Positions 11,353-23,014 of a DNA stretch of 64,000 nucleotides are shown in pieces. Position 1 is the stretch's first letter. Each line of letters begins with the position of its first letter. The stretch spans positions 202,887,607 to 202,951,606 of the forward strand of contig CM053033.1 of NCBI GenBank assembly GCA_028564925.1, written 5' to 3'. A program made the translations under genes and the position numbers. Under the pieces are notes generated by a model. It was not told where the DNA came from. It saw nothing but the letters and a program-made list of their open reading frames with translations, and searched no databases. This stretch comes from Lithobates sylvaticus (taxonomy: Eukaryota > Chordata > Amphibia > Anura > Ranidae).

Positions 11353-12084
11353 GAATTTGAAAAGACTTGGGATCCATGGGCCCAATATGTGAAGGTCCAG
11401 CTATCCCCTTGGTCCATTGTAGATCCATTTACATATGGAGATCGCTAGGCCTGTCACTTATTATTCTTTCCTTTCTTTTCCTGTCCTCTGGTCTCTTTCA
11501 TGCTCTTTATTGCAGCAGATAACGTATTTTTTACATTATTTTTACATTATTTCATTACAGTATTTACATTACTGCCTGGAAATGTTTATGCTATGTTATC
11601 TTTCCACCTAGAGGCTTCTGGCTGGAATTTAGTTTAAACTTTGTGGCCGCATACATTGTTAGAGAATATTTTGTGTTTTATGCTTAGAACTATTATGTTC
11701 CAACCCTACTATAACTGTGGAGATGTAAAAGTTGGTTCTGTGTATTGTACTTACACTTTATTGATTGGGAACTCGTTTTTTTTATTTCCCAGTGGAGAGC
11801 TTTCAATTTTTGTTCCAAAGACACTACAGGGCTTGAGGTAAAATCTCACCAGACTGTTATACAGCTGTCACTGGAACATGTGTCCCATGGCAAAATTTAT
11901 TTCCACCTCCTGTTCCACCGACACCTGTAAAATCTTAGATTACTGATCACTTGCAGTTCCTGTGACTGTGGTCACAGACATCAATAAAATCCTGACGGGG
12001 TGCCTAGGAACTAGAGGTCCATGACTGTACCTCATGTGAAAGATTGGGTTGCTGAACCTTGCCTCCTGATAAGGATGGAGAACC
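11353..12084. other. Intronic sequence, nothing assigned
   Basis: A/T-rich with no supported feature. Confidence 0.4.
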
Positions 12085-12087
12085 TAA

Positions 12088-12511
12088 TGCCACGTACACA
12101 CCAGCGGAATTTCCGTAGGAAAAATCTTGGATGTTTTTTCCGACGGAATTCCGCTCAAGCTTGGTTTGCATATACACGGTCACACAAAAGTTTGCTGAAC
12201 TTTCGACCGTCAAGAACATGGTGACGTACAACACTACGACGAGCCGAGAAAATTAAGTTCAATGCTTCCGAGCATGTGTCGAATTGTTTCCGAGCATGCG
12301 CAGAAATTTTGCGTGTCGAAATTGGTACAGATAATCAGAATTTCCGATCGGAACTTTTTCCGACCGAAAAATTGAGAACCTGCTCTCAATCTTTTGCTGG
12401 CTGGAATTCCGCCAGCAAAAGTCCAATGGAGCATACACACAGTTGCATTTTCGGACCAAAAGCTCTCATCGGACGTTTGCTGGCGGCATTTCCACTCGTG
12501 TGTATGGGGCA
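12088..12511. mobile_element. Family A MITE, copy 3
   Basis: The ends TGCCACGTACACACCAG and GTGTGTATGGGGCA are inverted, with TAA left and TTA right. It is more diverged from the others, which suggests an older insertion or a different subfamily. Confidence 0.75.
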
Positions 12512-12514
12512 TTA

Positions 12515-13484
12515 CAGTCTATCTTCTGGACAGACAAGATAAATATGTTTTTTTGTGGATCCCCTAGGTTCTCTTTATAGATACACAAGCATTTAAATCA
12601 CTCCAACTGACTCTAATAAGCACCGTGATCCACAGCCTGACCCCTCAGGGTTGGCCTACTGGCCTTTTCTCGGTCCGTTTAATTGCTATTTTAATTGCTG
12701 CTTTAAGCTGGGCCATGACATACAGCTTGGCCCACCATGACACTTGCTCTCCCCTCCCTTGTCTTGCCCCTTCCCCTCCCTTGTCTTGCCCCTTTCTTCT
12801 CCTTAGCTTTTCCTTTCTAGGCTCCCTTGCCTTTTCTCTGTTTCTGGCATTCCAAGGTTGGCAGTCAACATTCTATAATGCCTACCTTTTTTACTTTTAT
12901 TGCTCATTATATGGATCAAAACATTTTTTTCTTAAAAAAAAAAAAAAATATTCCTGACAGAGTTCCAAAAAACAAAGGTTTAGGTACTATATTACGACCT
13001 TTCACTGCCATAGTGATATAACAAGGATGGCATGTAACTGCAAGCATCTGCAAATAATTGTGCACCACTGCAAGACCATATGCAATTCATGTCATATAAT
13101 ACAGAATTGTATGAGTTATTGGCGGAAGATCGTAGCTACCCGTCACTGTCATGTGACCAGTGTAGTAATAAATAGGCAGAATTCATTGCAGTAGTGGGTG
13201 ATGGGTACTTCATGGCTCATGTAACTTGCAGTTTAAGCTTTCCACATCTTTTCTCAGTAGGTGATATAATTTGGCGTGGTACTGCCTTTTGAATACAGAC
13301 CAGCAACTGACTAGAGGTCTAGAAATGGTGACCTTTTGGTGATATATAAATGGAGCTGTAATAGTCCTCTCAAAGGGTACCTGTAGGTTGTTTATCATTC
13401 AGACAATCACTATGCAAAAGTCAGTTCAGGCTTAATCTTAACCAGCTTGACAAATTTGGTGATATACACAATATACACATATCG
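12515..13484. other. Intronic sequence, nothing assigned
   Basis: About 970 bases with a C/T-rich section (12740-12840) and an A-run at 12936-12950. No gene or element ends seen. Confidence 0.4.
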
Positions 13485-13492
13485 CACAGAAC

Positions 13493-14253
13493 TAGACATG
13501 TGCACAACAAAAAAATTTGTTTATTTTCGTTTCGTTTTTTTCGTTTTCCGAAAAAAAATTGTTTATTTTCGTTTCGTTTTTTTCGTTTCCTTTGATTCGT
13601 AACGATTCGTAAATTCGTAAGTCGTCGGTGTTCGTATTCGTAACGATTCGTACATTCGTAAGTCGTCGGTGTTCATATTCGTACCGATTCGTACATTCGT
13701 AAGAGTTATTTTTCATTGATTCGTTTTTTCGTTTATTCGAAATTCGGACGCATTCGTATTTATTCGTACATTCGTAACATTCGTAGATTCGTAATCGGAG
13801 CATAATTCATAATGTTATGTAATGTGTATGCTATTATTACATTTTAAGAGACACAAAAAAACGAATCGAAAAAAAAAGTTACGAATGTACCAATGTTTTC
13901 GTTCAATCCATTCGAGGCACGTTAAGCAGCACCATTGTAAGGGACACGGAAAATTACCAATTCAACAAAAAAAAAAAGTTACGAATGTACGAATTTTTTC
14001 GTTCATTTTCGTTGTTCCTGTTTTAGTTTTTCGGATTTTCTTCATTCGTACATTCGTTGTTTCTAATTAGTTTTTTTTTTTCGGATTTTCGTTGTTTTTC
14101 GGATTCGTTCGATTCGAACGATTCGTTAATCTGATTCGTTCGATTCGAACGATTCGTTATTCGTTAAAATTTTTAGCGAATCATTCGTACGAAAACGAAC
14201 GAACGAAAAAAAAGAGAAACGATAAAAAAAACTAAACGAATTGCACATGTCTA
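13493..14253 (+). mobile_element. hAT-like TTCG-rich element, copy 1
   Basis: The ends TAGACATGTGCA and TGCACATGTCTA are inverted, flanked by the perfect 8-bp duplication CACAGAAC (13485-13492 and 14254-14261). The interior is dominated by ATTCGTA and GAACGA motifs and contains one copy of the ~98-bp unit (marker CAGCACCATT near 13927) that is tandemly multiplied in copy 2. It is non-coding. Confidence 0.88.
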
Positions 14254-14289
14254 CACAGAACATAAAATGGGCTTCCATATTATATAGGG

Positions 14290-14425
14290 CAGTGATGGCG
14301 AACCTTGGCACCCCAGATGTTGTGGAACTACATTTCCCATGACGCTCAACTACACTGCAGAGGGCATGACCATCATAGGAAATGTAGTTCCAAAACATCT
14401 GGGGTGCCAAGGTTCGCCATCACTG
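14290..14425. mobile_element. Short hAT MITE, CAGTGATGGCGAACC ends
   Basis: 136 bp, near-perfect inverted halves (CAGTGATGGCGAACCTTGG against CCAAGGTTCGCCATCACTG), flanked by the perfect 8-bp duplication ATATAGGG (14282-14289, 14426-14433). Confidence 0.9.
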
Positions 14426-14433
14426 ATATAGGG

Positions 14434-14891
14434 GAATTATAAACAACCAGTAGAAAAAAAGAATTGCCAGAATGAAAAGCAGGCCCTCTTTATCAAGGTT
14501 GTCACCTTGATAAAAGGGGATTTATATGACAACCAGACAAAAAGCATTTCCAGGAGGATTCAGTAATAACAACCCATCTACTGTATTTCATAACAGCTTT
14601 CCTTTTACTATACAGATTTTTAAACCCACACCCTAAGATATTACCCTCAGTCTGTCCTTCTCTTGACAAGACCATATCTATTAGTTGAAGGCATTCAGGA
14701 CTATCCTGCCAAAATAAAACATCTAAGAATGACAGATGAAACTACCATCATTTATATATGATGCATAAGGCGGCAAAATGCCAAGGGAGGGCATTCCCTA
14801 AATTAATTTATCCTGTTAGCTTTGAAATAAATAATACTCTATTTATTGGATATGATGTTTATGTTATTCCGGAGACAGCTGTGTGACTATA
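14434..14891. other. Intronic sequence, nothing assigned
   Basis: Nothing recognised. A local inverted pair GGTTGTCACCTTGATAAAAG near 14497-14516 is too short to assign. Confidence 0.35.
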
Positions 14892-15042
14892 TATTATTAT
14901 TATTATTATTATAATACAGGATTTATATAGCGCCTATAGTTTGTGCAGAACTTTACGACGTTAGGGCAAACAGTACAATTACAATACAATTCAATACAGG
15001 AGGAATCAGAGGGCCCGGCTCGTTAGAGCTTACAATCTACAT
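14892..15042 (-). repeat. L2-like LINE 3' tail, 5'-truncated
   Basis: On the minus strand it reads 'TGTAAGCTCTAACGAGCC', then 'CTATAGGCGCTATATAAATC' and an AAT repeat, the same tail as at 299-436 and 24300-24484. A G-run of about 17 lies just downstream at 15064-15080. Confidence 0.75.
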
Positions 15043-15285
15043 ATATAAGGTATTTGTGGCCATGGGGGGGGGGGGGGGGGCATGGGAGAGGTGGGCTATA
15101 GAGGATTGTTATTGAAATCTATTCATGATAAACTTATGGGAGATGATCAACGTTATCAGCCTGTGTAGGGTGTATAAGGGATTGTCGTTCTAATATGTAG
15201 ATAGTTACTATTATCGAAGGATAAGGTGACCTCTGTTATAATAGTCTAGTCTGCATTGTTCTTTCTAGCGTGAGACTTTTGTTGC
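15043..15285. other. Unassigned, contains a long G-run
   Basis: The G-run at 15064-15080 is the only feature. Confidence 0.4.
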
Positions 15286-15293
15286 CTTAAAAA

Positions 15294-16165
15294 TAGGGCT
15301 GTGGAAATTAAAGATGAATTCCTCGATTAATCGTTAATTTTTTAGATCGATCAAAATTTTTTTGATCGAACAAAATTCTTTTAATCAGTACTCACCTCTC
15401 CGCAGGCTTCCGGGTCTCAGGGAGTTCCGTCGGAGATGTCCGTGATGTCACCAGACTCCTCCCCCCTTCTCCATGTGCCTCTGCCTGCTAACAAAGGGAA
15501 GGGGGAGGAGTCCGGTGACGTCGAAGTTCTGCTTAAACGTAATGCGTACGGGGGAGGAGCTATGCATGACGTCACCCGCTGCTGCCCTACAGAAATCACA
15601 CGATTGTCGGCTTTACATGCTGTGTTTTTATCATCTTTATGAGAGTAGTTTGTGTTTGAACACAAAAACTAAATCTTATACTTAAGCGGTGAGCACTTTG
15701 ATCTTTTCTTTCTACCCATGACCTGGCGTCCTTGCTGAGATCTAAGGAGATGTGAGAGATGTTTATGGTCCGTGTTAACCCTTTTGATAGCCGCTTGCAT
15801 GACCACCTGTTTGCACAGGGGTCCATGCCATAAGATGAGAGTGATTAGTTAGACCGGAGGTGGAGGGATTGTCACGCTACTGTGGGAAAAAAAATGACTT
15901 ACGTCAGTGCTACAGTTTGAATTTAAAACGTATTTGTGTGAACTGTGAAGTTAAGTCATGGATTGTGGGAACTAACTAGTGTCGGGTGATTGTATATAGT
16001 GTATACCACATTTACCACTGACTAATGCAGAGTTGCAATGCAAGGAGATCAGCTAAAAGTAGTTGGATCTGTATGTGCGTTATAATTAATCGAAATTGGT
16101 CGATTAATCGATTAAAAATAAAATGGATTAATCAAACACGAAAATTTTAATCAGTAACAGCCCTA
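15294..16165 (-). mobile_element. hAT-like element, TAGGGCTG family, copy 2
   Basis: The ends TAGGGCTGT and ACAGCCCTA are flanked by the perfect 8-bp duplication CTTAAAAA (15286-15293, 16166-16173). Its internal block at 15596-15832 is the reverse complement of 10107-10330 in copy 1, so the two copies lie in opposite orientation. Length is 872 bp against 707 bp. Confidence 0.87.
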
Positions 16166-16173
16166 CTTAAAAA

Positions 16174-16602
16174 CAAAAGTCAATAAAGTGTGTGTAGCCA
16201 GGGTGCTGACATGTAGCCCTCCCCTAAAAATGAATCCTACAGGGACCCAGAACCTAGCACTTTGTACTCTTCATTCAGAATGAATATTACTGCATTGCAC
16301 CAACACATGAAACTTGTGTTGCGTTAATACATGTGTTACCACAATGCAATAGTGTAAATGTTTTTTATTTGGCGGGAAAGGGGCTGGCAGCAAAGCGGAC
16401 CTTGCACATTCATTCAACGTTTAACGTAACCCTTGAAGTCGACCCAAACCCACCATATTGTTTCACATCCCTTCCCCCGGGCTGCCTTCTACTTTGAATG
16501 GCCAATAATAGATGTCAAAAACCTGGTGGAAGGATCGGGCCCCTTCATTCCTCCTTCCATCCACAGGGAAGCCAGCCAACACTTCCCTGTGGATTTCAGG
16601 TC
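16174..16602. other. Intronic sequence, nothing assigned
   Basis: Nothing recognised. Confidence 0.35.
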
Positions 16603-16605
16603 TAA

Positions 16606-17004
16606 TGACCCGTAAACACGATCAGAAAATCGTACGAAAAATACCGCTCTCAAAGCAATCGTACGGTAATCTGACTGATAATCGTTACTACACATCTTTC
16701 GAGAGCTAGTCACGTTCATACTAAATTATCCGATGGGATAAGCACGAAAAATTTTCTCGTACGATACCAGATCATATGATTTTCTTTTCAATTAGTACAG
16801 TTGTCATACGAAAATACAAATACACTACATCACTAAAATCACTACAGCACTAAAATACATTACATCACTTCCAAATTTTTATTCCGTTGTACAAGAATTT
16901 TCGTAACTTTAGTAAACACTTAATTTTCGATATGAGATTAGCATGCAAAAAAAAAAAAAAATGGACCATCATTCGTCCGATATTCTCATCATGTGTACTA
17001 GGCA
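16606..17004 (+). mobile_element. Harbinger-like MITE, TACGA-rich subfamily A', copy 1
   Basis: It is flanked by TAA on both sides (16603-16605, 17005-17007). The ends TGACCCGTAAACACGATC and ATGTGTACTAGGCA are worn inverted repeats. Internal motifs (TCGTACGATT-like; GAGATTAGCATGCAAAAAAA) recur in inverted order in the LINE-split copy at 23019-24689. Confidence 0.7.
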
Positions 17005-17007
17005 TAA

Positions 17008-17794
17008 GCCACTGCTCTGAGCAAGATCTCTGTGAGATAAAGGCATTGATGGCCACTCAGGTAGAGGAGAGTGCTGATATTTGGAGGAACCCTCATCTTT
17101 CCCCCAGGTAGAGGTAGAAGGCATGCTTTTGTTTGGTTCCCTGTATGGGCAAAGTACAAGTTTGCTTTAACTTTATTTAAAAAAATAAATATAAAAATAT
17201 AAAAAAATAAAAATAAAAAAAAAAGATTTTTTGTTATACTTATAATGGCTCAGCGTATGGTTATATGGGATTCTCAAGCTAGCAAAGGTTGGGGGCTTTG
17301 AATCTCGAGTGTCCTAATTAAGTGTTCCCTAGCTGCAAGCAAAGGTTTTCAGTTCAATGCCATCAAGCTTTAACCTGCTGTGTCTTCAAATTGAAGCCAT
17401 CTTACTTTAAGCAAGCTTGCTTGGCAGTTGTAATGAGGAGTTGTCTATTACTCCCCCTTTCATTGCTGATGCATTGTAAAGTAGAGAGATTTCCAATACA
17501 AGTTTGCCCTGTTCTAAGCTCTTTTTCTGTAATCAGCTGCTGACTACACCCAAGTCAGTTCTTCTGTCCATGGTATTCCCCTCTATAGTTCTACCATCTC
17601 TGCAAGCATTCTTGCTAAATTTCATTTAATGCTTATTCTTCCAGATAGTATTTAAACGAGTTAATTGTTTTCTAACAAGCTAGTATCAGTTTGAATACAG
17701 AGAAAACATGTAGTCAAATAAATCATTACTTGATGTCCCTGGGCCAACTGTGCATCCAGGACTACTGGTTATGCACCACACTGGTGCAGTGAAG
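17008..17794. other. Intronic sequence, nothing assigned
   Basis: A/T-rich with an A/T simple stretch at 17176-17226. No genes or element ends. Confidence 0.4.
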
Positions 17795-17802
17795 GGGTTT
17801 TT

Positions 17803-19081
17803 TAGACATGTGCACAACAAAAAAATTAGTTTATTTTCGTTTATTTTTTTTCGTTTCCGTTGATTCGTAACGATTCGTAAATTCGTAAGTCGTCTGTGTT
17901 CGTATTCATAACGATTCGTATATTCGTAAGTCGTCGGTGTTCGTATTCGTAATGATTCGTACATTCGTAAGTCGTCGGTGTTCGTATTCGTAACGATTCG
18001 TATTTTCGTAAGAGTTATTTTTTTCGTTGATTCATTTTTCCGATAGTTTAATTTTCGTTTATTCGTTTATTCAAAATTCGGACGCATTCGTATTTATTCG
18101 TACATTCGTAAATTTGTAACATTCGTAGATTCGTAATCGGGGCATAATTCATAATTTTATGTAATGTGTATGCTATTATTACATTTTAAGAGACACGGAA
18201 AACTACGAATCGAAAAAAAAAGGTACGAATGTACGAATTTTTTCAATCAATCCATTCGAAGCACGTTAAGCAGCGCCATTGTAAGAGACACGGAAAATTA
18301 CGAATTGAAAAAAAAAAAAAAGTTACGAATGTACGAATTTTTTCGTTCAATCCATTCGAAGCACGTTAAGCAGCGCCATTGTAAGGGACACGGAAAATTA
18401 CGAATTGAAAAAAAAAAGTTACGAATGTACGAATTTTTTCGTTCAATCTATTCGAAGCACGTTAAGCAGCGCCATTGTAAGAGTTACGGAAAATTACGAA
18501 TTGAAAAAAAAAAGTTACGAATGTACGAATTTTTTCGTTCAATCTATTCGAAGCACGTTAAGCAGCGCCATTGTAAGGGACACGGAAAATTACCAATTCA
18601 ACAAAAAAAAAAGTTACGAATGTACGAATTTTTTTCGTTCAATCTATTCGAAGCACGTTAAGCAGCGCCATTGTAAGAGACACGGAAAATTACGAATCGA
18701 AAAAAAAAAAAAGTTACCAATGTACGAATTTTTTCGTTCAATCCATTCGAGGCATGTTAAGCAGCGCCATTGTAAGGGACACGGAGAATTACCAATTCAA
18801 CCAAAAAAAAAAAGTTACGAATGTACGACTTTTTTCGTTCATTTTCATTTTCGTTGTTCCTGTTTTTTGTTTTTTTTCGGATTTTCTTCATTCGTACATT
18901 CGTTGTTTCTAGTTCGTTTTTTTCGGATTTTCGTTATTTTTGGATTCGTTCAATTCGAACAATTCGTTATTCGTTAAAAAATTTTAGCGAATCGTTCGTT
19001 CATTCGTACGATAACGAATGAACGAAAATAACGAAAAAAAAACGAAAAACGAAAAAAAACGAAACGAATTGCACATGTCTA
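17803..19081 (+). mobile_element. hAT-like TTCG-rich element, copy 2 (expanded)
   Basis: The ends TAGACATGTGCACAAC and GAATTGCACATGTCTA are flanked by GGGTTTTT and GGGCTTTT, an 8-bp duplication with one mismatch. It is 1279 bp, longer than its 761- and 832-bp relatives, because an internal ~98-bp unit is present six times. The 165- and 190-codon open frames run through these units and are repeat artefacts. Confidence 0.88.
18185..18830. repeat. ~98-bp tandem array inside the hAT element
   Basis: The marker CAGCGCCATT recurs at 18271, 18371, 18467, 18563, 18663 and 18762, giving periods of 100, 96, 96, 100 and 99. The differences come from the length of an A-run in each unit. Unit parts in order: ACGAATTG, A-run, GTTACGAATGTACGAAT, CATTCGAAGCACGTTAAG, marker, GACACGGAAAATT. 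Confidence 0.9.
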
Positions 19082-19089
19082 GGGCTTTT

Positions 19090-19525
19090 TAGTTCTTTTT
19101 GGCCACCTCACCATAACCCATATGGGTATACTTTCCTATTGCTCCGTAAGCCCTACTCCATGGAAGCGATTGTTTACATGCACTGCAGTGCTGATAACCA
19201 AAAAGCCTGAAACAGCTGTATGCAGTTTAGGATGAATGGCAGTATAATATAAGGCATTGTCTGTGCTGTAAACCAGCGATTCTGAATGTACAGTTAACCC
19301 AGGGGCATTAAGGAATGAGTTGCATAGCTCCAACCACTATTCTAAAACGAGGGCTTATTTTTGGGGTTACTCAAGGAAGCGAGACATTTAAAAAAAAACT
19401 TCTGTTTAAAGAAGCCTCTAATGTGCTTTGCACTTTGTTAAACTTTAAATACGTCTTCAGATTAATGTGAAATTGTTAAGGAGGACCTTTACTAATATAC
19501 TCAGGTCAAATACATCATTTAGCAT
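19090..19525. other. Intronic sequence, nothing assigned
   Basis: Nothing recognised. Confidence 0.35.
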
Positions 19526-19652
19526 GGAACTACAGGTACATCTCATAAAATGTGAATATCATCAAAAAGTTAATTATAGTTCACTATAGATTCATTACAC
19601 ACAGAGTGGTATATTTCAAGCTTTTCTTTCTTTTAATTTTGACGATTATGGC
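19526..19652. mobile_element. Tc1-like MITE fragment, cut by family C
   Basis: Starts CTACAGGTACATCTCATAAA and runs through 'GATTCATTACACACAGAGTG' to 'GACGATTATGGC', a layout I know from widespread Tc1/mariner-like short repeats of fish and frogs. It breaks exactly at the TTAA where family C copy 2 begins. The other half was not found. Confidence 0.5.
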
Positions 19653-19656
19653 TTAA

Positions 19657-20640
19657 CCACTTGCTTACAGGGCACTTAAACCCCCCTCCTGCCCAGACCA
19701 ATTTTCAGCTTTCAGCGCTGACGCACTTTGAATGACAATTGCGCGGTCATACAACACTGTATCCAAATGAATTTTTTTCACACAAATAGAGCTTTCTTTT
19801 GGTGGTATTTAATCACAGCTGGGATTTTTATTTTTTGCTAAACAAACAAAAAAAGATAGAAAATTTAGAAAAAAAAAAAAAAAAAAATCATGTTTCATAG
19901 TTTGTTTCAAATTTTGCAAACAGGTAATTTTTCTCCTTCATTAATATGCGCTGATGAGGCGGCACTGATAGGCTGCACTGATGGGCACAGTTAAGGCGGC
20001 ACTGATAGGCACAGATAAGGCAGCACTGATGGGGACAGATAAGGCGGTACTGATGGGCACAGATAAGGCAGCACTGATGGCCACTGATAAGATGGCACTG
20101 ATAGGCCCTGATGGGTGGCACTGATGGGTGGCACTGATGGGTACCACTGATATATGACACTGATAGATGGCACTAATAGGTCACACTGATGGGCACTGAT
20201 AGGTGATACTGATGTGCAGCACTGTTGATGAGGCACTGATTGTGGGCACTGATAGGTGGCACTGTGGGCACTGATGGGTGGCACTGGTAGGCGGCACTGG
20301 TGTCTAATGCTAGGTGGCACTGGCAGGTGGCACAGGTGGGCACTGAGGAGCTGGCTGCAGCTCTCCATGATCGGGACTGATGTCCCTCTCACGGCTGCCG
20401 GTGATCAGCTTTTTTTTCTGACAGCTGACAGCGCAAGGAGAAAATATTGCAGATTACGGCTGTGTTTACATCACATGATCAGCTGTCATTGGCTGACAGC
20501 TGATCACGTGGTAAGGGGTCGGGATCGACCCCTTACTCCGATTTGTGATCCAGTGAGTCTCATAGACTCGCTGATCACAGAGCGTGTGCCCTGCATGAGG
20601 CGTGCAGGCCGCTCAGGCATGGGAGGACATCAATAGATGT
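19657..20640. mobile_element. Family C element, copy 2 (right end lost)
   Basis: Begins CCACTTGCTTACAGGGC after TTAA at 19653-19656 and reads in reverse the right part of copy 3 (GCGCGGTCATACAACACTGTA, TAGAGCTTTCTTTTGGTGG). A minisatellite fills the middle, followed by the GATCAGCTGTCATTGGCTGA hairpin block. No matching right end was found; the boundary at about 20640 is approximate. Confidence 0.65.
19945..20345. repeat. GCACTGATGGGCACTGATAG minisatellite in family C
   Basis: Degenerate units built from GGCACTGAT(G/A)GG, mostly about 27 bases, fill 400 bases. It creates the open frames on the minus strand rich in Ile-Ser-Ala and Cys-His, which are not genes. A related array sits at the same position in the family C copy at 44873. 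Confidence 0.8.
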
Positions 20641-21073
20641 ACTCCCGTCAATAGACGCATCAGACAGATACTGCAAATGTCCCCCGCCATCTCTGCACTG
20701 AGAACCGAGCCACCGAACATCGCAGATGGCTCGGTTTTCACAGATCCCCGAGAGGAGAGCTGCTGACTGTCAGTCAGCGTCTCTCCTCTATTCTTCTCCA
20801 CGCTCATTGGACCGCTGAGCTGTGGAGGGGCGGGAAGCGGCCATCTCATCGGCTCGCTGAGATGCTGAGACTGCCATCAATCAAGGCTGCTGGCTGACCC
20901 AGACTTGGGAAGTCGGGATGACGCGCTGTCTCGACTGATGGCTGTGACGTCAGCGGAGAGCAGACTTCAGACCACTCTCCGCTGAAAACGGGTCACAGGA
21001 GTGCAAAACGAATTGCACTCCTGTGACCCAGAGGAGAAGCCCAGCCTAAAAGGCTGGACTTCTCCTTTAATAA
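20640..21073. repeat. GC-rich hairpin block with a T2-like right end
   Basis: Contains stacked hairpins (GGAGAGCTGCTGACTGTCAG; TCACAGGAGTGCAA mirrored by TTGCACTCCTGTGA; GGAGAAGCCCAGCC mirrored by GGCTGGACTTCTCC) and ends at CTTCTCCTTTAA, like TTAA-flanked T2-type right ends. The left end was not found, so the element is incomplete or unrecognised. Confidence 0.4.
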
Positions 21074-21253
21074 GTCAGAGGTGGGTAGAGATGTGGTGGA
21101 TCAACAAACTGAGGTTAACGGTGTCATAAAGGAGAGGCACTCCAGAGATATGCCTTGTGACTTCTCTGTGGCTCTCTGGGGTCGCCGGTTGTAGTGTGAG
21201 GCATATGCTTCTTTTAACATTAGGTTAGTCATCTGTGCAAATAACAACCTTTT

Positions 21254-21290
21254 CCTGAAGAAGTGAACATTGTCCATGAAATGTGTATAG
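21254..21290 (+). ncRNA. Decayed hammerhead-like motif (g)
   Basis: Reads CTGAAGA, A, then a weakened stem GTGAAC/GTCCAT, then GAAA and TGTGTA. The departures from the other copies are mostly of the CpG-to-TpG type (TGTGTA for CGCGTA), as expected for an old methylated copy. No convincing stem I. Confidence 0.25.
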
Positions 21291-21336
21291 AGTTGCTATA
21301 CATGCATCAAAGAAATGTTTAATACGTGGACATTAA

Positions 21337-21812
21337 AGTGGATGTAAACCTTCTTAATGAAATTTGACCTAAGGACATATATCTGTAGTGTTTTATTATC
21401 TCTCTCTCCAAAGCTCTAAGCCCCGTGTCCTTCTGCTGTTCCGTTGCTCTGTTATCAGCATGGTAACTTATGACAAGTTCTCTGTCAACCCAGATAAAAC
21501 CAGCCTGAAATTTGTTTTGAAGGAGGTTGCTATGCATAGATTAGCAGAGAGCTGGTCTATTCACAGCACAGCTCTACAAGTCTCTGCCTATGTCGAGTGG
21601 GGGTGTGTGCCTTTCCTCCAATCAGCTGCCTTGGCTGTATGCCAAGAATCCACTCCCAGTGCTAAATAGGACGATGTGAACTTTCTAAAGAATATATAAA
21701 GATGAAGACAGCAGATATACATGTAGAACATATGCAGGGAGATTTGTTTCATCTCTGTCTATCATCTGAGGCTGTTCACTTCACTGGGTATATGTGAGGG
21801 TTTACATCCACT
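21337..21812. mobile_element. T2/Kolobok-like MITE
   Basis: The ends AGTGGATGTAAACC and GGTTTACATCCACT are perfect inverted repeats between TTAA at 21333-21336 and 21813-21816. No transposase. The TTAA target and AGNGGA-type ends match Kolobok/T2 MITEs known in Xenopus. The right TTAA is also the left TTAA of the next element. Confidence 0.82.
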
Positions 21813-21816
21813 TTAA

Positions 21817-23014
21817 CCACATGCCGACCGCGCTATAGTCGAAAGACGTCTACAGCGCGGTCGGGTTTCCCAGAAACATGCTCCCGCGCGCCCCCTGGGG
21901 CGCGCACTCGGGAACATCCGTGACCGCCGGGTCCCGAGGACCCCGGCGCATCACGGATCACGGTAAACAGCCGCTGATAGCGGCCGTTTACCACGTGATC
22001 GCTCCGTCAAATGACGGAGCGATCACATGTACACAAACCGGCGTCACGTCATGACGCCGGTTCCTCCCTCCCCTCTCTGTACCGATCGGTACAGAGAGGA
22101 GAGAAGCGGAGAGGGGGGGAGAGACGGGACCAGCGCTGTTGGCTGCATGTGTAGTGCCCACAGCGCTGGTCAGTACACTGCCACCGCTGTGCAATGCTCT
22201 GCCACCGCTGTGCAATGCTCTGCAACCACTGTGCAATGCTCTGCCACCACTGTGCAATGCTCTGCAATCACTGTGCAATGTTCTGCCACCACTGTGCAAT
22301 GCTCTGCAATCACTGTGCAATGCTCTGCCACCACTGTGCAATGCTCTGCAATCACTGTGCAATGTTCTGCCACCACTGTGCAATGCTCTGCAATCACTGT
22401 GCAATGCTCTGCCACCACTGTGCAATACTCTGCCACCACTGCAATGCTCTGCCACCACTGTGCAATACTCTGCCACCACTGTGCAATGCTCTGCCACCAC
22501 TGTGCAATGCTCTGCCACCACTGTGCAATGCTCTGCAACCACTGTGCAATGCTCTGCCACCACTGTGCAATGCTCTGCCACCACTGTGCAACGCTCTGCC
22601 ACCACTGTGCAATGCTCTGCCACCACTGTGCAATACTCTGCCACCACTGTGCAACACTGTAATACTCTGCCAATACTCTGCCAATACTCGCCAATACTCT
22701 GCCAATACTCTGCCAATACTCGCCAATACTCGCCAATACTCTGCCAATACTCTGCAATAATTTTTAATAGAAACAAAGAATTTTTTTTTTTTTTTTACCA
22801 AATTTTCTGTATTTTTTGATTTATAGCGCAAAAAATAAAAAACCCAGCAGTGATTAAATACCACCAAAAGAAAGCTCTGTTTGTGTGAAAAAAAGGGCAC
22901 AAAATTAATTTGGGTACAGTGTTGCATGACGGAGTAATTGTCATTCAAAGTGTGAGAGCACCGAAAGCTGAAAATTGGTTAGGAAGGGGGTTTAACTGCC
23001 CAGTGGTCAAGTGG
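21817..23014. mobile_element. Family C element, copy 3 (complete)
   Basis: Runs from CCACATGCCGACCGCG to ...CAGTGGTCAAGTGG between TTAA at 21813-21816 and 23015-23018. The order is: GC-rich arm with hairpins, a 21-bp minisatellite, then the A/T-rich core with ACCACCAAAAGAAAGCTC. The open frames of 180-260 codons over it, on both strands, come from the minisatellite. Confidence 0.82.
22183..22760. repeat. 21-bp minisatellite, CTGCCACCACTGTGCAATGCT
   Basis: More than twenty units of 21 bases, with variants (CTGCAATCACTGTGCAATG and ATACT for ATGCT), run to about 22672. A second, shorter-period array of 'CTCTGCCAATACTCGCCAAT' follows to 22760. Because the period is a multiple of three and no stop occurs in the unit, several frames on both strands stay open; none is a gene. 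Confidence 0.92.

Noticed and set aside
18164-18977. 165- and 190-codon Lys/Arg-rich frames
   Set aside because: They follow the ~98-bp tandem units of the hAT element and repeat the same peptide; no transposase motifs.
21988-22948. Six long overlapping open frames (180-260 codons) on both strands
   Set aside because: All translate the 21-bp minisatellite; a stop-free unit with period divisible by three keeps several frames open.
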